Shown here piece after piece: positions 1-8,164 of a stretch of 15,385 bases of DNA (the stretch's first letter is position 1; each line of letters opens with the position of its first letter). Both the position numbers and the translations under genes were made by a program. Source of the DNA: an uncultured Lachnospiraceae bacterium (GTDB lineage Bacteria > Bacillota > Clostridia > Lachnospirales > Lachnospiraceae); assembly GCA_900553355.1 (NCBI GenBank), contig USDK01000063.1, positions 1-15,385 on the forward strand, read 5' to 3'. The notes under the pieces were generated by a model. That model did no database searches. It saw only the letters and a list, made by a program, of their open reading frames with translations, and was not told the origin of the DNA.

Positions 1-1
1 C

Positions 2-49
2 AAAAAGATGCTGCCGCATCTATGATTTCCTAATCATTGATGCGACAGC
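2..49 (-). terminator. Rho-independent terminator of glyS
   Basis: Read on the minus strand, an 11-base arm GCTGTCGCATC (49-39) pairs with GATGCGGCAGC (20-10), with one G-U pair. Inside it, ATGATT and AATCAT can extend the stem. The hairpin is followed by ATC and a run of five T (6-2). It begins 24 bases past the glyS stop, so it is the natural 3' end of the glyS transcript. Confidence 0.9.
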
Positions 50-73
50 CCCTTTTCACTTGGTTCAAAACTT

Positions 74-1465
74 TTACCACTCAAACTTCTTTTCAAAATA
101 GCTTTCCAGATCTTCGATCTTGATTCTCTCCTGCTCCATGGTATCTCTGTCACGCACTGTAACAGCTCCATCCTCCTCAGACTCAAAATCATAGGTAATG
201 CAGAACGGAGTTCCGATCTCATCCTGACGGCGGTAACGCTTTCCGATATTTCCTCTCTCGTCAAATTCACAATTATATTTCTTGCTCAGGCGTGTATAAA
301 TCTTCTCCGCCCCCTCGCTCAGCTTTTTGGAAAGAGGAAGGATTCCAATCTTTACAGGTGCGATAGCCGGGTGGAAATGCATCACAGTCCTTACGTCGCC
401 GCCCTCCAGTTCTTCTTCGTCATATGCACTGCACAGGAACGCCAGCACCATACGGTCTGCTCCCAGAGACGGTTCGATTACATATGGGATATATTTGATC
501 TTCTTTTCATCATCAAAATATGACAGATCCTGTTTGGAAACATTCTGATGCTGGGTCAGGTCAAAATCAGTACGATCTGCAATGCCCCAGAGTTCGCCCC
601 ATCCGAAGGGGAATAAAAATTCCACATCTGTTGTCGCTTTGCTGTAATGGCTGAGTTCCTCCGGAGAATGGTCGCGATAACGCATTTCCTCATCTTTGAT
701 TCCCAATGTTTTCAGCCAGTTCAGGCAGAACTGTTTCCAATATGCATGCCACTCAAGGTCTGTATCCGGTTCACAGAAGAATTCCATCTCCATCTGTTCA
801 AACTCTCTGGTACGGAAAATAAAGTTTCCAGGAGTGATCTCATTCCGGAAGGACTTTCCTATCTGGCAGATCCCAAACGGAATCTTCTTTCTGGATGTTC
901 TCTGTACGTTTTTAAAATTCACAAAGATTCCCTGTGCCGTCTCAGGGCGGAGATATACCACATTTTTCGCATCTTCTGTTACTCCCTGGAACGTCTTGAA
1001 CATCAGGTTAAACTCACGGATCTCCGTAAAATTATGCTTTCCACAGGTCGGGCAGGGGATCTGGTGCTCTTCGATGTATGCCTCCATCTTTTCATGACTC
1101 CAGCCGTCAATACTGTCGCCAATATCCAGTCCATGCTCTTTCGCATAATCTTCGATCATCTTATCGGCGCGGAAACGCTCATGACATTCCTTACAGTCCA
1201 TCAAAGGGTCACTGAATCCGCCCAGATGTCCGCTGGCTACCCAGGTCTGAGGATTCATTAAGATTGCGCAATCGACGCCGACATTATAAGGAGACTCCTG
1301 TACAAATTTCTGCCACCAGGCTCTTTTTACATTATTTTTCAGTTCTACTCCCAGATTTCCATAGTCCCATGTATTTGCAAGACCGCCGTAGATCTCTGAT
1401 CCCGGATACACAAATCCTCTTGATTTTGCCAGTGCAACGATCTTATCCATCGTCTTTTCTACCAT
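74..1465 (-). CDS. glyS: Glycyl-tRNA synthetase, homodimeric class II type
   Basis: Charges tRNA-Gly with glycine in the cytoplasm. The 463-aa protein is a single-chain (alpha2) glycyl-tRNA synthetase of the bacterial/eukaryotic type, not the alpha2-beta2 GlyQ/GlyS pair. Visible features are the N-terminal GFVYPGSEIYGGLANTWDYG (residues 17-36), two CxxC pairs (91-94 and 138-141) that probably bind zinc, RPETAQGIF (173-181), the class II motif 2 FRNE (206-209), motif 3 GADRMVLAFL (335-344), and an anticodon-binding domain from about residue 370. Length is normal for the family. The start at 1465 has GAGG eight bases upstream; an in-frame ATG five codons later is less well placed. The gene has its own promoter and terminator, so it is probably monocistronic, with some read-through possible from recO. 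Confidence 0.96.
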   Translation of the reverse strand: MVEKTMDKIVALAKSRGFVYPGSEIYGGLANTWDYGNLGVELKNNVKRAWWQKFVQESPYNVGVDCAILMNPQTWVASGHLGGFSDPLMDCKECHERFRADKMIEDYAKEHGLDIGDSIDGWSHEKMEAYIEEHQIPCPTCGKHNFTEIREFNLMFKTFQGVTEDAKNVVYLRPETAQGIFVNFKNVQRTSRKKIPFGICQIGKSFRNEITPGNFIFRTREFEQMEMEFFCEPDTDLEWHAYWKQFCLNWLKTLGIKDEEMRYRDHSPEELSHYSKATTDVEFLFPFGWGELWGIADRTDFDLTQHQNVSKQDLSYFDDEKKIKYIPYVIEPSLGADRMVLAFLCSAYDEEELEGGDVRTVMHFHPAIAPVKIGILPLSKKLSEGAEKIYTRLSKKYNCEFDERGNIGKRYRRQDEIGTPFCITYDFESEEDGAVTVRDRDTMEQERIKIEDLESYFEKKFEW

Positions 1466-1528
1466 TCCCTCTACCTCACCTTCTATAAGTTCTATGTGTT
1501 TTTTCTATAAACACAATAATTGTTAATA

Positions 1529-1557
1529 ATTATACAGGCTGCCCTGCAGGTTTTCAA
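1529..1557 (-). promoter_or_regulatory. Sigma-A type promoter of glyS
   Basis: On the minus strand TTGAAA (1557-1552) is followed after exactly 17 bases by TATAAT (1534-1529). The -35 box starts three bases after the recO stop codon. The transcription start should fall near 1522, giving a leader of about 57 bases. That is too short for a T-box, the usual glycine-responsive control of glyQS in Bacillales. Confidence 0.8.
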
Positions 1558-1560
1558 GTC

Positions 1561-2304
1561 TTATCGCACAATTGTTTCCAGTATTTCCAATGATTTGAAG
1601 CGTTTTTCCACGTATTTTCCAAGATAGTCTCTGGTGATCTGACCAAGCTGATCCAACACTTCATCAGTCACCACAAAGGTGTATAGTTTCTCGATCGGCG
1701 ATGCCATTATGTACTGTAGTGTATATGCGGTAGACGGAAGCAGCGAGATTCCGTCCTTTTCATATTTCCCACATCCTTCACACAGCACGCCGCCGCGACG
1801 TATGCTGAAATACCAGGGGCCTTCTGCTTTTCCGCAGGACATGCATGCAAACACCTGGGGCCCCTCTCCATTCACTGTTACCGTCTTTATCTCATATATA
1901 TATCGGATCAAAAGATTAGGGATATGTGGATTCAGGAGGGCGCGGAACGTCTGGTATAAAAGCTTTAGCAGCTGCGTTTCATCATTTCCCTCTCTTGCAT
2001 AATAACCGGCCAGATCCATGAAATAAAATCCATAATATGCGCCTTCAATATCCATGCGAAGCTCAGAAAAATAATTGGAAATAGAGGCCGACATCAATGT
2101 ATACGATGTCCGCCCCTCATAAATCGCAAACGTCCCGAAGGCAAAAGGTTCTGTCACTCCCATCAGTGCATTTCCTGCTCTTCTGGCTCCTCTGGCAAAG
2201 GCGGATATTTTTCCTCTCTCCTTTGTCAGGATCACGATCCGTTTATCATATTCTCCGATCGGCGCCGCTGTCAGCACCATCCCAGTTACCGTAATCTGAT
2301 TCAA
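1561..2304 (-). CDS. recO: DNA repair protein RecO
   Basis: RecO binds single-stranded DNA and, with RecR, loads RecA in the RecFOR pathway of gap repair. The frame encodes an N-terminal OB-fold region with ITVTGMVL and PIGEYDKR (about residues 4-22), then KERGKISAFARGARR (28-42), a helical middle, and a four-cysteine zinc site C154-x2-C157 ... C175-x2-C178. I chose the TTG at 2304 (247 aa) because AAGGAG lies nine bases before it and the protein then begins MNQITVTGMVL, as RecO proteins usually do. A GTG at 2322 in the same frame would put that ribosome binding site inside the coding sequence. The gene overlaps the small yqzL-like frame by 59 bases, which suggests coupled translation. Confidence 0.93.
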   Translation of the reverse strand: MNQITVTGMVLTAAPIGEYDKRIVILTKERGKISAFARGARRAGNALMGVTEPFAFGTFAIYEGRTSYTLMSASISNYFSELRMDIEGAYYGFYFMDLAGYYAREGNDETQLLKLLYQTFRALLNPHIPNLLIRYIYEIKTVTVNGEGPQVFACMSCGKAEGPWYFSIRRGGVLCEGCGKYEKDGISLLPSTAYTLQYIMASPIEKLYTFVVTDEVLDQLGQITRDYLGKYVEKRFKSLEILETIVR

Positions 2305-2422
2305 CGCAAGCTTCTCCTTCACAGCGTTCCATGATCTCTTTGCAGGTCATCATCCCACGGTAGTACAGATAATCCACAATCTTTCCCGTTTTCAGAAATC
2401 TTTTCCAGTATCGTGTCTCCAC
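2246..2422 (-). CDS. Small YqzL-like protein between era and recO
   Basis: A 58-residue frame begins at GTG 2422 with GAGG eight bases upstream (2434-2431). A second GTG at 2431, with GAGG five bases upstream, is possible and adds three residues. The product begins METRYWKRFLKTGKIVDYLY. The pattern W-x2-F-x2-T-G-x-I-x2-Y-L-Y-Y matches what I know of YqzL, a small protein of unknown function found in the same place between era and recO in Bacillus subtilis. The first 25 residues carry the likeness. The remaining tail is longer than in YqzL, runs into recO in another frame, and may be unconserved. Function is unknown; position suggests co-expression with era and recO. Confidence 0.7.
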   Translation of the reverse strand: METRYWKRFLKTGKIVDYLYYRGMMTCKEIMERCEGEACVESDYGNWDGADSGADRRI

Positions 2423-2483
2423 AAATATCACCTCATCCTCTGTTTATTTTCTTAAGGATAGGTTCTCCCATGGATCCGCTATT

Positions 2484-3380
2484 TTATTCTTCTTCCCGAT
2501 ATCCAAAATTTTTCATCAGAAATTCACTGTCTCTCCAGTCCTTCTTCACCTTGACCCAAAGCTTCAGATTTACCTGGCATCCCAGCATTTTTTCAATCTC
2601 ATACCGGGCTGTGCTCCCGATTTTTTTCAACATATTTCCTTGTTTACCAATAATTATCCCCTTGTGAGAATCTCTTTCGCAGATAATGGTCGCATCAATG
2701 TGCATCACCTTATTTTTTTTCTGCATTCGCTCAATAGCAACCGCAATCCCATGGGGAATTTCTTCCTGCAGACAGTGCAGCGCCTTTTCCCGGATCAGTT
2801 CCGCTACGATCTGACGCTCCGGCTGGTCTGTCACAGTGTCTTCATCATAAAACTGGGGTCCATAGGGCAGGTACTTCATGATCTCCTTCACCAGCACATC
2901 CGTATTATCGCCATTTCGTGCTGATACCGGAACAATCTCTGCAAAATCACAGACATCCTTATAGGCCGCTATCACCGGAAGAATCTCTTCCTTCTTCACA
3001 CTATCGATCTTATTAATCACCAGAATCACCGGTGTCTTCACCTTTTTAAGCTGCGCGGCAATATGCTGCTCCCCGGCGCCGATAAATGTCGTCGGTTCCA
3101 CCAGCCACAGCACCACGTCCACTTCCTTAAGCGTACGCTCCGCCACATTCACCATATATTCGCCCAGCTTATTCTTTGCCTTATGTATGCCAGGCGTGTC
3201 CACAAAAACAATCTGCCCCTCCTCCGTAGTCAGGATCGTCTGGATCCGGTTTCTGGTAGTCTGAGGCTTATTAGACGTAATCGCAATCTTCTGACCAATC
3301 AGATAATTCATCAGCGTAGATTTTCCAACATTCGGCCGTCCGATCAACGTAACAAAGCCAGATTTATAGTCTTGTTTCAT
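2484..3380 (-). CDS. era: GTPase Era, 16S rRNA-binding
   Basis: Era is a GTP-driven assembly factor that binds the 3' end of 16S rRNA in the maturing 30S subunit and links ribosome biogenesis with growth. The 298-aa protein shows the full G domain: G1 GRPNVGKS (14-21), G2 around TTRNRIQ (41-47), G3 DTPG (61-64), G4 NKID (123-126) and G5 SAR (153-155). A C-terminal KH domain contains GIIIGKQGNMLKKIG (241-255). Length is typical. The ATG at 3380 has GGAGG five bases upstream. A GTG eight codons earlier would place half of the upstream palindrome in the coding region and give non-family residues, so I rejected it. The gene follows the M16C peptidase across a 71-base gap filled by a palindromic element and leads into the yqzL-like gene and recO. 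Confidence 0.97.
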   Translation of the reverse strand: MKQDYKSGFVTLIGRPNVGKSTLMNYLIGQKIAITSNKPQTTRNRIQTILTTEEGQIVFVDTPGIHKAKNKLGEYMVNVAERTLKEVDVVLWLVEPTTFIGAGEQHIAAQLKKVKTPVILVINKIDSVKKEEILPVIAAYKDVCDFAEIVPVSARNGDNTDVLVKEIMKYLPYGPQFYDEDTVTDQPERQIVAELIREKALHCLQEEIPHGIAVAIERMQKKNKVMHIDATIICERDSHKGIIIGKQGNMLKKIGSTARYEIEKMLGCQVNLKLWVKVKKDWRDSEFLMKNFGYREEE

Positions 3381-3391
3381 ATTTCCCTCCA

Positions 3392-3450
3392 GGGGGACGT
3401 ACACTTTTGCAAAAGGGGACAGGCACCAACGCCAAAAGTGTACGTCCCTC
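3392..3450. repeat. REP-like palindromic element in the peptidase-era gap
   Basis: Two perfect 16-base arms, GGGACGTACACTTTTG (3394-3409) and CAAAAGTGTACGTCCC (3433-3448), form an inverted repeat. Outer bases 3392/3450 pair and 3393/3449 can wobble. The loop holds, on the minus strand, GGTGCCTGTCCCCTTTT. The element starts two bases after the peptidase stop and ends one base before the era ribosome binding site. No T-run follows on the minus strand, so it is not a classical terminator. As far as I recall, the GGTGCCTGTCCCC core occurs in dispersed repeats of many bacteria, some tied to REP-associated (Y1/RAYT) transposases; that link is from memory. An RNA hairpin here could stabilise or process the peptidase message. 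Confidence 0.8.
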
Positions 3451-3451
3451 G

Positions 3452-6373
3452 TTAAAAACTTGTCAACGTGTCAAACATTTCTTTCTCTGCATCGATTTTT
3501 TCTTCGCTGCCGATCACGCACAGCTGATCCGCCGCCAGCACGGCCTCGACTACGTCAGCCAGAGCCCGGATATCTTCCTGCCCGGCCTCCAGGATCTCCA
3601 TGCGTTCTTTGCGGATCATCTCAGGGCTTACATGATTCATGTAAAGGTTCATGGACCGGTCTCCCTTGGCCGCAGGCGTCATCGGATGATCAATATTACT
3701 GATGGTTCCAATGATATATTTCGTCATATCCCTCGGACTTACGGTAAAGTTCTTTAAATAGTCCGTAATGCCTTCATAGACTTCCATGGTCCGCTTCAGA
3801 TTTGGATCCCGGTATGATACAAAATATCCCTCTCCGATCCGGTTAAAATTGCTCATGCATCCATATGCTCCGCCCTTAACCCGGATATTCTGCCACAGAT
3901 AGTCATAACTTAAGATTACTTTCAAAATCTGCAGCGCCCCGGTATAAGACGCACCGTGATCGATAAAATTGCCGGCCCTTGCCACATACTGCACCTTGGA
4001 CGCCGTCTTAAATGCTTCATTCTTTTTCTCGCAATGAAGGATACAGGTGCTTTCTTCTACCTTATCGGTAAACAGCTTCTGTTTCAAATTATCTACAAGC
4101 TTCTCCAGATCCTTCAGTCCCTCCTGGGATGCGGTATAGCTGATCATCATATTGTCCGCCCTGAACAGACGGACTGTAAGTGCTTTCAGCTTCTGGATCA
4201 GATCTTCCTTTTCTTCTTCAAAATGTTCTGTAATCCGATTGACTACTCTGTAAAATTCGATGCCTCCGGTCAGGTCTTTAAGCCTTGCTGACGGAGAAGC
4301 ATACGCCAGGGCCCGCAGCACTGCTGTCGTATGTCCCGACGACTGAAACCGCATCAGAAGCCTGGATTTTGCCATCTCCAGAATTTCCAGAAGACGTCGG
4401 TCATCAGAAAGTTTTGACTCTGTCAGAATCTCGCCTATCATATCAAAAGCCACCGGCAGCTTATCATACAAGGCCTTTGCCTTGATCTCAAACGTAGCCT
4501 TGAACTCTTTTTCCCTGGCCTTTGTCACATCCGGATATAACTCCAGCGAAGTCCCGATACCTCCTGTATGAACATTGATCTCGTTAAATAATTCTCCATA
4601 TTCAAAATGTGTGGTGTCAATTACACCCAGCGTCGCCTGCAGGATCCCCACATAGGGAAGCAGTTCCTCTGAAACGCCGGACATATCAAAAAGAAGATCC
4701 AGGTACCCAATGCCATTGGTCTCAATCTCATGGAATACCATTGGAATACCGTCTACAGTTCTTTCTTCGTTATAAACAGGCGCAATTTCGCGAGAGATAT
4801 CTTCCCTTTCCAGCACCGGAATCTTTTCCAGATCCTCAGGGCTGTCCTCTGCGGTCTGATAATCCTCCAGCGCTTTGGTCCGGGAAACCATCTCTTCTCT
4901 CTCTTCTTCACTTAAGCTTTCCTTATATTCCTCCAGCTTCTTCGAAAGCTCACGGTCCATCCGGGCCGTCCGCCCTTTTTCCGGGCACACCGACACAATA
5001 GCTCCGTGAGGATTCTCCAGGATATAGCGCCGGATCAAATCTTCATAATACCCGGTTCCCACCTGTTTCTTTAAAAACTCAAAGGTATCCAGTGCCTCAA
5101 TATGAATAAACGGCTTTTCATCATCATACAGCCAGCTGTCCAGGATCTGGAGTCCATACATCAGCCCCTTGGGATAGCTGCCAAAATCTGCCTCCCGATA
5201 GCGGAACTCATGATAATTAATCCCTGCTTCCAGCGCTTTTTTATCCATTCCGTTTTCGACAATACCTCTTAGTACTTCCTCGATCTTTTCCACGAACGCT
5301 TCCTTCTGATCCAGATTTGCATTCTTGGAAATCACAGAAAATACAGGCTGCAGAATTCCGTTATCATAGGATCCCATGATATCCTTTCCAATGCCTGCTT
5401 CTGTCAACGCTTTCTTAAGCGGCGCTCCCGGTGCTGACAAAAGCGCATAGTCCAGAACCTGAAACGCCAGATAGAGCTCCCGGTCCAGGCTTGTACCGAT
5501 TACTTTGTTATAAGAAAGATAGGTATTATCCTCTTCAGATTCATCGCTTGCTATGGAATATGGCAGCTCTTTTTCTACCATTTCCTGAAATGGTTCCTGC
5601 ATACGGATCCTGGAATCCACCTCTGCTTTTTCAAAATGGATTAAGTACTCCTGATCCAGCCACTCAAGCTTCTCTTCCATGTCCATATCTCCATACAGAT
5701 AGATATAGCTGTTCGACGGATGATAATATTTCCGATGGAAATCCAGAAACTGTTCATAAGTCAGATCAGGAATGCGTTCCGGATCCCCTCCTGATTCATT
5801 GGCATAGGATGTGTCCGGAAACAATGTATTTAACACCACCCGGTCCAGAACACTCTCCGGAGAGGAAAACGCCCCCTTCATCTCATTATAGACAACGCCA
5901 TTATACTGAAGTTCTCCGTCCGGAGAATCCAGCTTATAGCTCCACCCTTCCTGACGGAAGATCTCCTCATGCTCATAAATGTTCGGATACAGAACCGCAT
6001 CCATATAGACATGCATCAGATTCTGAAAATCCTTATCATTGCAGCTGGCTACCGGATACACGGTCTTATCCGGATAGGTCATCGCGTTCAAAAATGTATT
6101 TAACGATCCTTTTACCAGTTCTACGAAAGGATCCTTCGCCGGAAAGTTTTTTGATCCGCAGAGCACGGAATGCTCCATAATATGTGGAACTCCTGTGCTA
6201 TCTGCCGGCGGCGTCCGAAACCCGATGCTGAACACCTTATTGTTATCATCATTTTCTATCAAAAGAACCCGGGCTCCGCTCTTCTTATGTCTGAGCAGAT
6301 ATCCCCGGGAACGGATCCCTCTTAACTCCTCCTGCTGAATAATCTCATAAGCCTTGATATTCTTTACATTCAT
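3452..6373 (-). CDS. M16C-family zinc metallopeptidase (PreP/insulinase-like)
   Basis: Predicted to cut short peptides inside an enclosed chamber, as presequence protease PreP and related M16C enzymes do. The 973-aa length, with two homologous halves in one chain, fits M16C rather than the shorter M16B proteins. The inverted zinc motif HxxEH is HIMEH at residues 64-68, with Glu67 inferred to be catalytic. The sequence IFRQEGWSY (138-146) supplies the likely third ligand, Glu142. FVELVKGSLNTFLNAMTYPD (83-102) and, in the C-terminal half, NIRVKGGAYG are typical; the latter holds the Arg/Tyr pair used for substrate binding. No signal peptide is seen, so it is likely cytoplasmic. The ATG at 6373 has AGGA five bases upstream. 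It is the first gene of the unit that continues with era, yqzL-like and recO. The true peptide substrates cannot be read from sequence. Confidence 0.93.
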   Translation of the reverse strand: MNVKNIKAYEIIQQEELRGIRSRGYLLRHKKSGARVLLIENDDNNKVFSIGFRTPPADSTGVPHIMEHSVLCGSKNFPAKDPFVELVKGSLNTFLNAMTYPDKTVYPVASCNDKDFQNLMHVYMDAVLYPNIYEHEEIFRQEGWSYKLDSPDGELQYNGVVYNEMKGAFSSPESVLDRVVLNTLFPDTSYANESGGDPERIPDLTYEQFLDFHRKYYHPSNSYIYLYGDMDMEEKLEWLDQEYLIHFEKAEVDSRIRMQEPFQEMVEKELPYSIASDESEEDNTYLSYNKVIGTSLDRELYLAFQVLDYALLSAPGAPLKKALTEAGIGKDIMGSYDNGILQPVFSVISKNANLDQKEAFVEKIEEVLRGIVENGMDKKALEAGINYHEFRYREADFGSYPKGLMYGLQILDSWLYDDEKPFIHIEALDTFEFLKKQVGTGYYEDLIRRYILENPHGAIVSVCPEKGRTARMDRELSKKLEEYKESLSEEEREEMVSRTKALEDYQTAEDSPEDLEKIPVLEREDISREIAPVYNEERTVDGIPMVFHEIETNGIGYLDLLFDMSGVSEELLPYVGILQATLGVIDTTHFEYGELFNEINVHTGGIGTSLELYPDVTKAREKEFKATFEIKAKALYDKLPVAFDMIGEILTESKLSDDRRLLEILEMAKSRLLMRFQSSGHTTAVLRALAYASPSARLKDLTGGIEFYRVVNRITEHFEEEKEDLIQKLKALTVRLFRADNMMISYTASQEGLKDLEKLVDNLKQKLFTDKVEESTCILHCEKKNEAFKTASKVQYVARAGNFIDHGASYTGALQILKVILSYDYLWQNIRVKGGAYGCMSNFNRIGEGYFVSYRDPNLKRTMEVYEGITDYLKNFTVSPRDMTKYIIGTISNIDHPMTPAAKGDRSMNLYMNHVSPEMIRKERMEILEAGQEDIRALADVVEAVLAADQLCVIGSEEKIDAEKEMFDTLTSF

Positions 6374-6425
6374 AGCCTTCCTGTAGACTCCTTTCTCCTC
6401 CTAAGCGGCTCACCCATTTCCACAT

Positions 6426-6454
6426 ATTATAACGCTTTTCAATCCTGCCTGCAA
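6426..6454 (-). promoter_or_regulatory. Probable promoter of the peptidase-era-recO unit
   Basis: TATAAT (6431-6426) is a perfect -10 box. The hexamer 17 bases upstream is TTGCAG (6454-6449), which matches only the TTG of a -35 box. It immediately follows the T-tract of the antiporter terminator. The start would lie near 6419, about 45 bases before the ATG. The -10 is convincing and the -35 is weak. Confidence 0.55.
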
Positions 6455-6455
6455 T

Positions 6456-6493
6456 AAAAAGAACGGCACGGCTTTATCCATGTCGTTCTTTTT
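6456..6493 (-). terminator. Rho-independent terminator of the NhaC-family gene
   Basis: On the minus strand AAAAAGAACGACAT (6493-6480) pairs with GTGCCGTTCTTTTT (6469-6456), with one G-U pair and a mismatch near the loop. The 3' arm ends in five T. It lies 36 bases after the stop codon at 6529. The A-run on the other side means it could also act on plus-strand transcripts. Confidence 0.85.
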
Positions 6494-6528
6494 GTTTCTG
6501 GTATTATTTTTCACAGCTTTTTTCGTTG

Positions 6529-8136
6529 TTATGCATTCATTTTTTTGATTACTGCCAGCGTTCCCACCATCAGAACAATTCCTATCGGCAGACAGATAAA
6601 CGCGTTCTGCACAAACCCGGCAATCACATAAGTAACAAACGATACGACTGCACAAGTGATTGCATACGGAAGCTGCGTCGTCACATGATTGACGTGATTA
6701 CACTGGGCACCCGCTGATGACATGATCGTCGTATCAGAAATCGGAGAACAATGATCCCCGCAGACAGCGCCTGCCATACATGCTGAGATAGAAATGATCA
6801 TCATCGTCTCATTGCTCCCCTGGAATACCGCTACTACAATCGGAATCAGGATCCCGAAGGTTCCCCATGAGGTACCTGTCGCAAATGCCAGCAGACAGCC
6901 TACCACAAAGATGATTGCAGGCAGAAGATGAAGAAATCCACCAGCCGCAGACTCCACGATCCCGGCTACATATTCTGCTGCACCCAGGCTGTCTGTCATA
7001 GCCTTGAGCGTCCAGGCAAATGTAAGGATCAGAATCGCAGGCACCATGGCTTTGAAGCCTTCCGGTACACAGGACATTGTCTCTCCAAAGCTCAGTACCC
7101 TGCGCACCGCAAAGAAGACCGTCGTGATCACAAATGCGAAGAAGCTTCCAAACATCAGGCCGACTGAAGCGTCACTGTTGGAAAATGCTTCGATGATCCC
7201 CACTCCGGAGAAAAAGCCACCCGTATAGATCATCCCGATAATACAGCATACGATCAGCACCAGGATCGGAAATACCAGATCTATCACCCCACCTTTGGAC
7301 TCATCGATTTCCTCTTCCATATCTGCATACGGACGATCCGGAGTGGTATATAAATCTCCTTTTTTCGCATTGTCTTCATGCAGCTTCATCGGACCGTAGT
7401 CTACCTTTAAGAGTACCAGAGCCAGCATCATCGTAATCGTCAGAAGCGCATAATAGTTATAGGGAATCGCGCGAATAAAAATAGAAAATCCGTCTTCCCC
7501 CTCTACAAATCCGGTTACGGCTGCTGCCCAGGAAGAGATCGGTGCGATGATACAGACAGGCGCTGCCGTCGCATCGATCAGATAAGAAAGTTTCGCCCGG
7601 GATACGTTATGCTTATCCGTCACCGGACGCATGACACTCCCTACTGTCAGACAGTTAAAATAATCATCAATAAAAATCAGAACACCCAGCAGGATCGTGG
7701 CAAGCTGCGCTCCCGTACGGCTTTTGATATGCTCACTGGCCCACCGTCCAAACGCCGCAGAGCCCCCCGCCTTGTTCATCATACAGACCATGATTCCCAG
7801 AATAACCAGGAATACCAGGATTCCTACGTTGTAGCTGTCTGAAAGCACACCTACAATCCCATCCTGGAATACATGGGTGATTGTCCTTTCAAAATTAAAT
7901 CCAGAATAAAACACTCCTCCGATCAGAATCCCGATAAATAAAGAACTGTATACCTCCTTTGTGATCAGCGCCAGCACAATGGCAACTACCGGCGGAACCA
8001 GCGACCAGAAGGTGGCATACATGTCCGGTACATACTCCTCAGCTCCATCCGCCGCAAATGCCGTCATGGTGCTGCAGGCCAGAATCAGCAGAAGGACACT
8101 CATCCCCCATATCACAGCTTTCTTTTTCCCTCTCAT
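6529..8136 (-). CDS. NhaC-family antiporter-like transporter, lysine-riboswitch controlled
   Basis: A polytopic membrane protein of 535 aa from the Na+/H+ antiporter NhaC family. About a dozen hydrophobic segments are visible. Family marks include FIDDYFNCLTVGSVMRP (155-171), the later ATGTSWGTFGILIPI, and the C-terminal GDHCSPISDTTIMSSAG. The start at ATG 8136 has AGG nine bases upstream and gives MRGKKK, a hydrophobic stretch, then TAFAAD, which reads as a signal peptide cut after AFA (residue 29) or a signal-like first helix. A GTG two codons earlier is also possible. The leader carries a lysine riboswitch. From established work on LYS elements, NhaC-type proteins under this riboswitch (called LysW) are predicted lysine transporters, so lysine uptake or lysine-linked exchange is more likely here than plain sodium-proton exchange. 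The gene has its own promoter and terminator. Confidence 0.88.
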   Translation of the reverse strand: MRGKKKAVIWGMSVLLLILACSTMTAFAADGAEEYVPDMYATFWSLVPPVVAIVLALITKEVYSSLFIGILIGGVFYSGFNFERTITHVFQDGIVGVLSDSYNVGILVFLVILGIMVCMMNKAGGSAAFGRWASEHIKSRTGAQLATILLGVLIFIDDYFNCLTVGSVMRPVTDKHNVSRAKLSYLIDATAAPVCIIAPISSWAAAVTGFVEGEDGFSIFIRAIPYNYYALLTITMMLALVLLKVDYGPMKLHEDNAKKGDLYTTPDRPYADMEEEIDESKGGVIDLVFPILVLIVCCIIGMIYTGGFFSGVGIIEAFSNSDASVGLMFGSFFAFVITTVFFAVRRVLSFGETMSCVPEGFKAMVPAILILTFAWTLKAMTDSLGAAEYVAGIVESAAGGFLHLLPAIIFVVGCLLAFATGTSWGTFGILIPIVVAVFQGSNETMMIISISACMAGAVCGDHCSPISDTTIMSSAGAQCNHVNHVTTQLPYAITCAVVSFVTYVIAGFVQNAFICLPIGIVLMVGTLAVIKKMNA

Positions 8137-8164
8137 AAACACTTTCCTCTCCTTGCTTAATAAA

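Noticed and set aside
647..1261. Plus-strand open frame of 204 codons opposite glyS
   Set aside because: It lies entirely within a certain gene, has no recognisable domain and no promoter; it is a shadow.
3381..3404. Extended Era start at GTG 3404
   Set aside because: It would encode eight non-family residues from the palindrome arm, and the GGAGG site would lie inside the gene. ATG 3380 is properly spaced.
3392..3450. Reading the peptidase-era palindrome as a Rho-independent terminator
   Set aside because: The stem is strong, but no T-tract follows on the minus strand; the next bases are the era ribosome binding site.
5431..6180. Long plus-strand open frame opposite the M16C peptidase (249 codons)
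   Set aside because: It mirrors the codon bias of the peptidase gene, is rich in Pro/Ser/His, has no family motifs, and the minus-strand frame is a clear gene.
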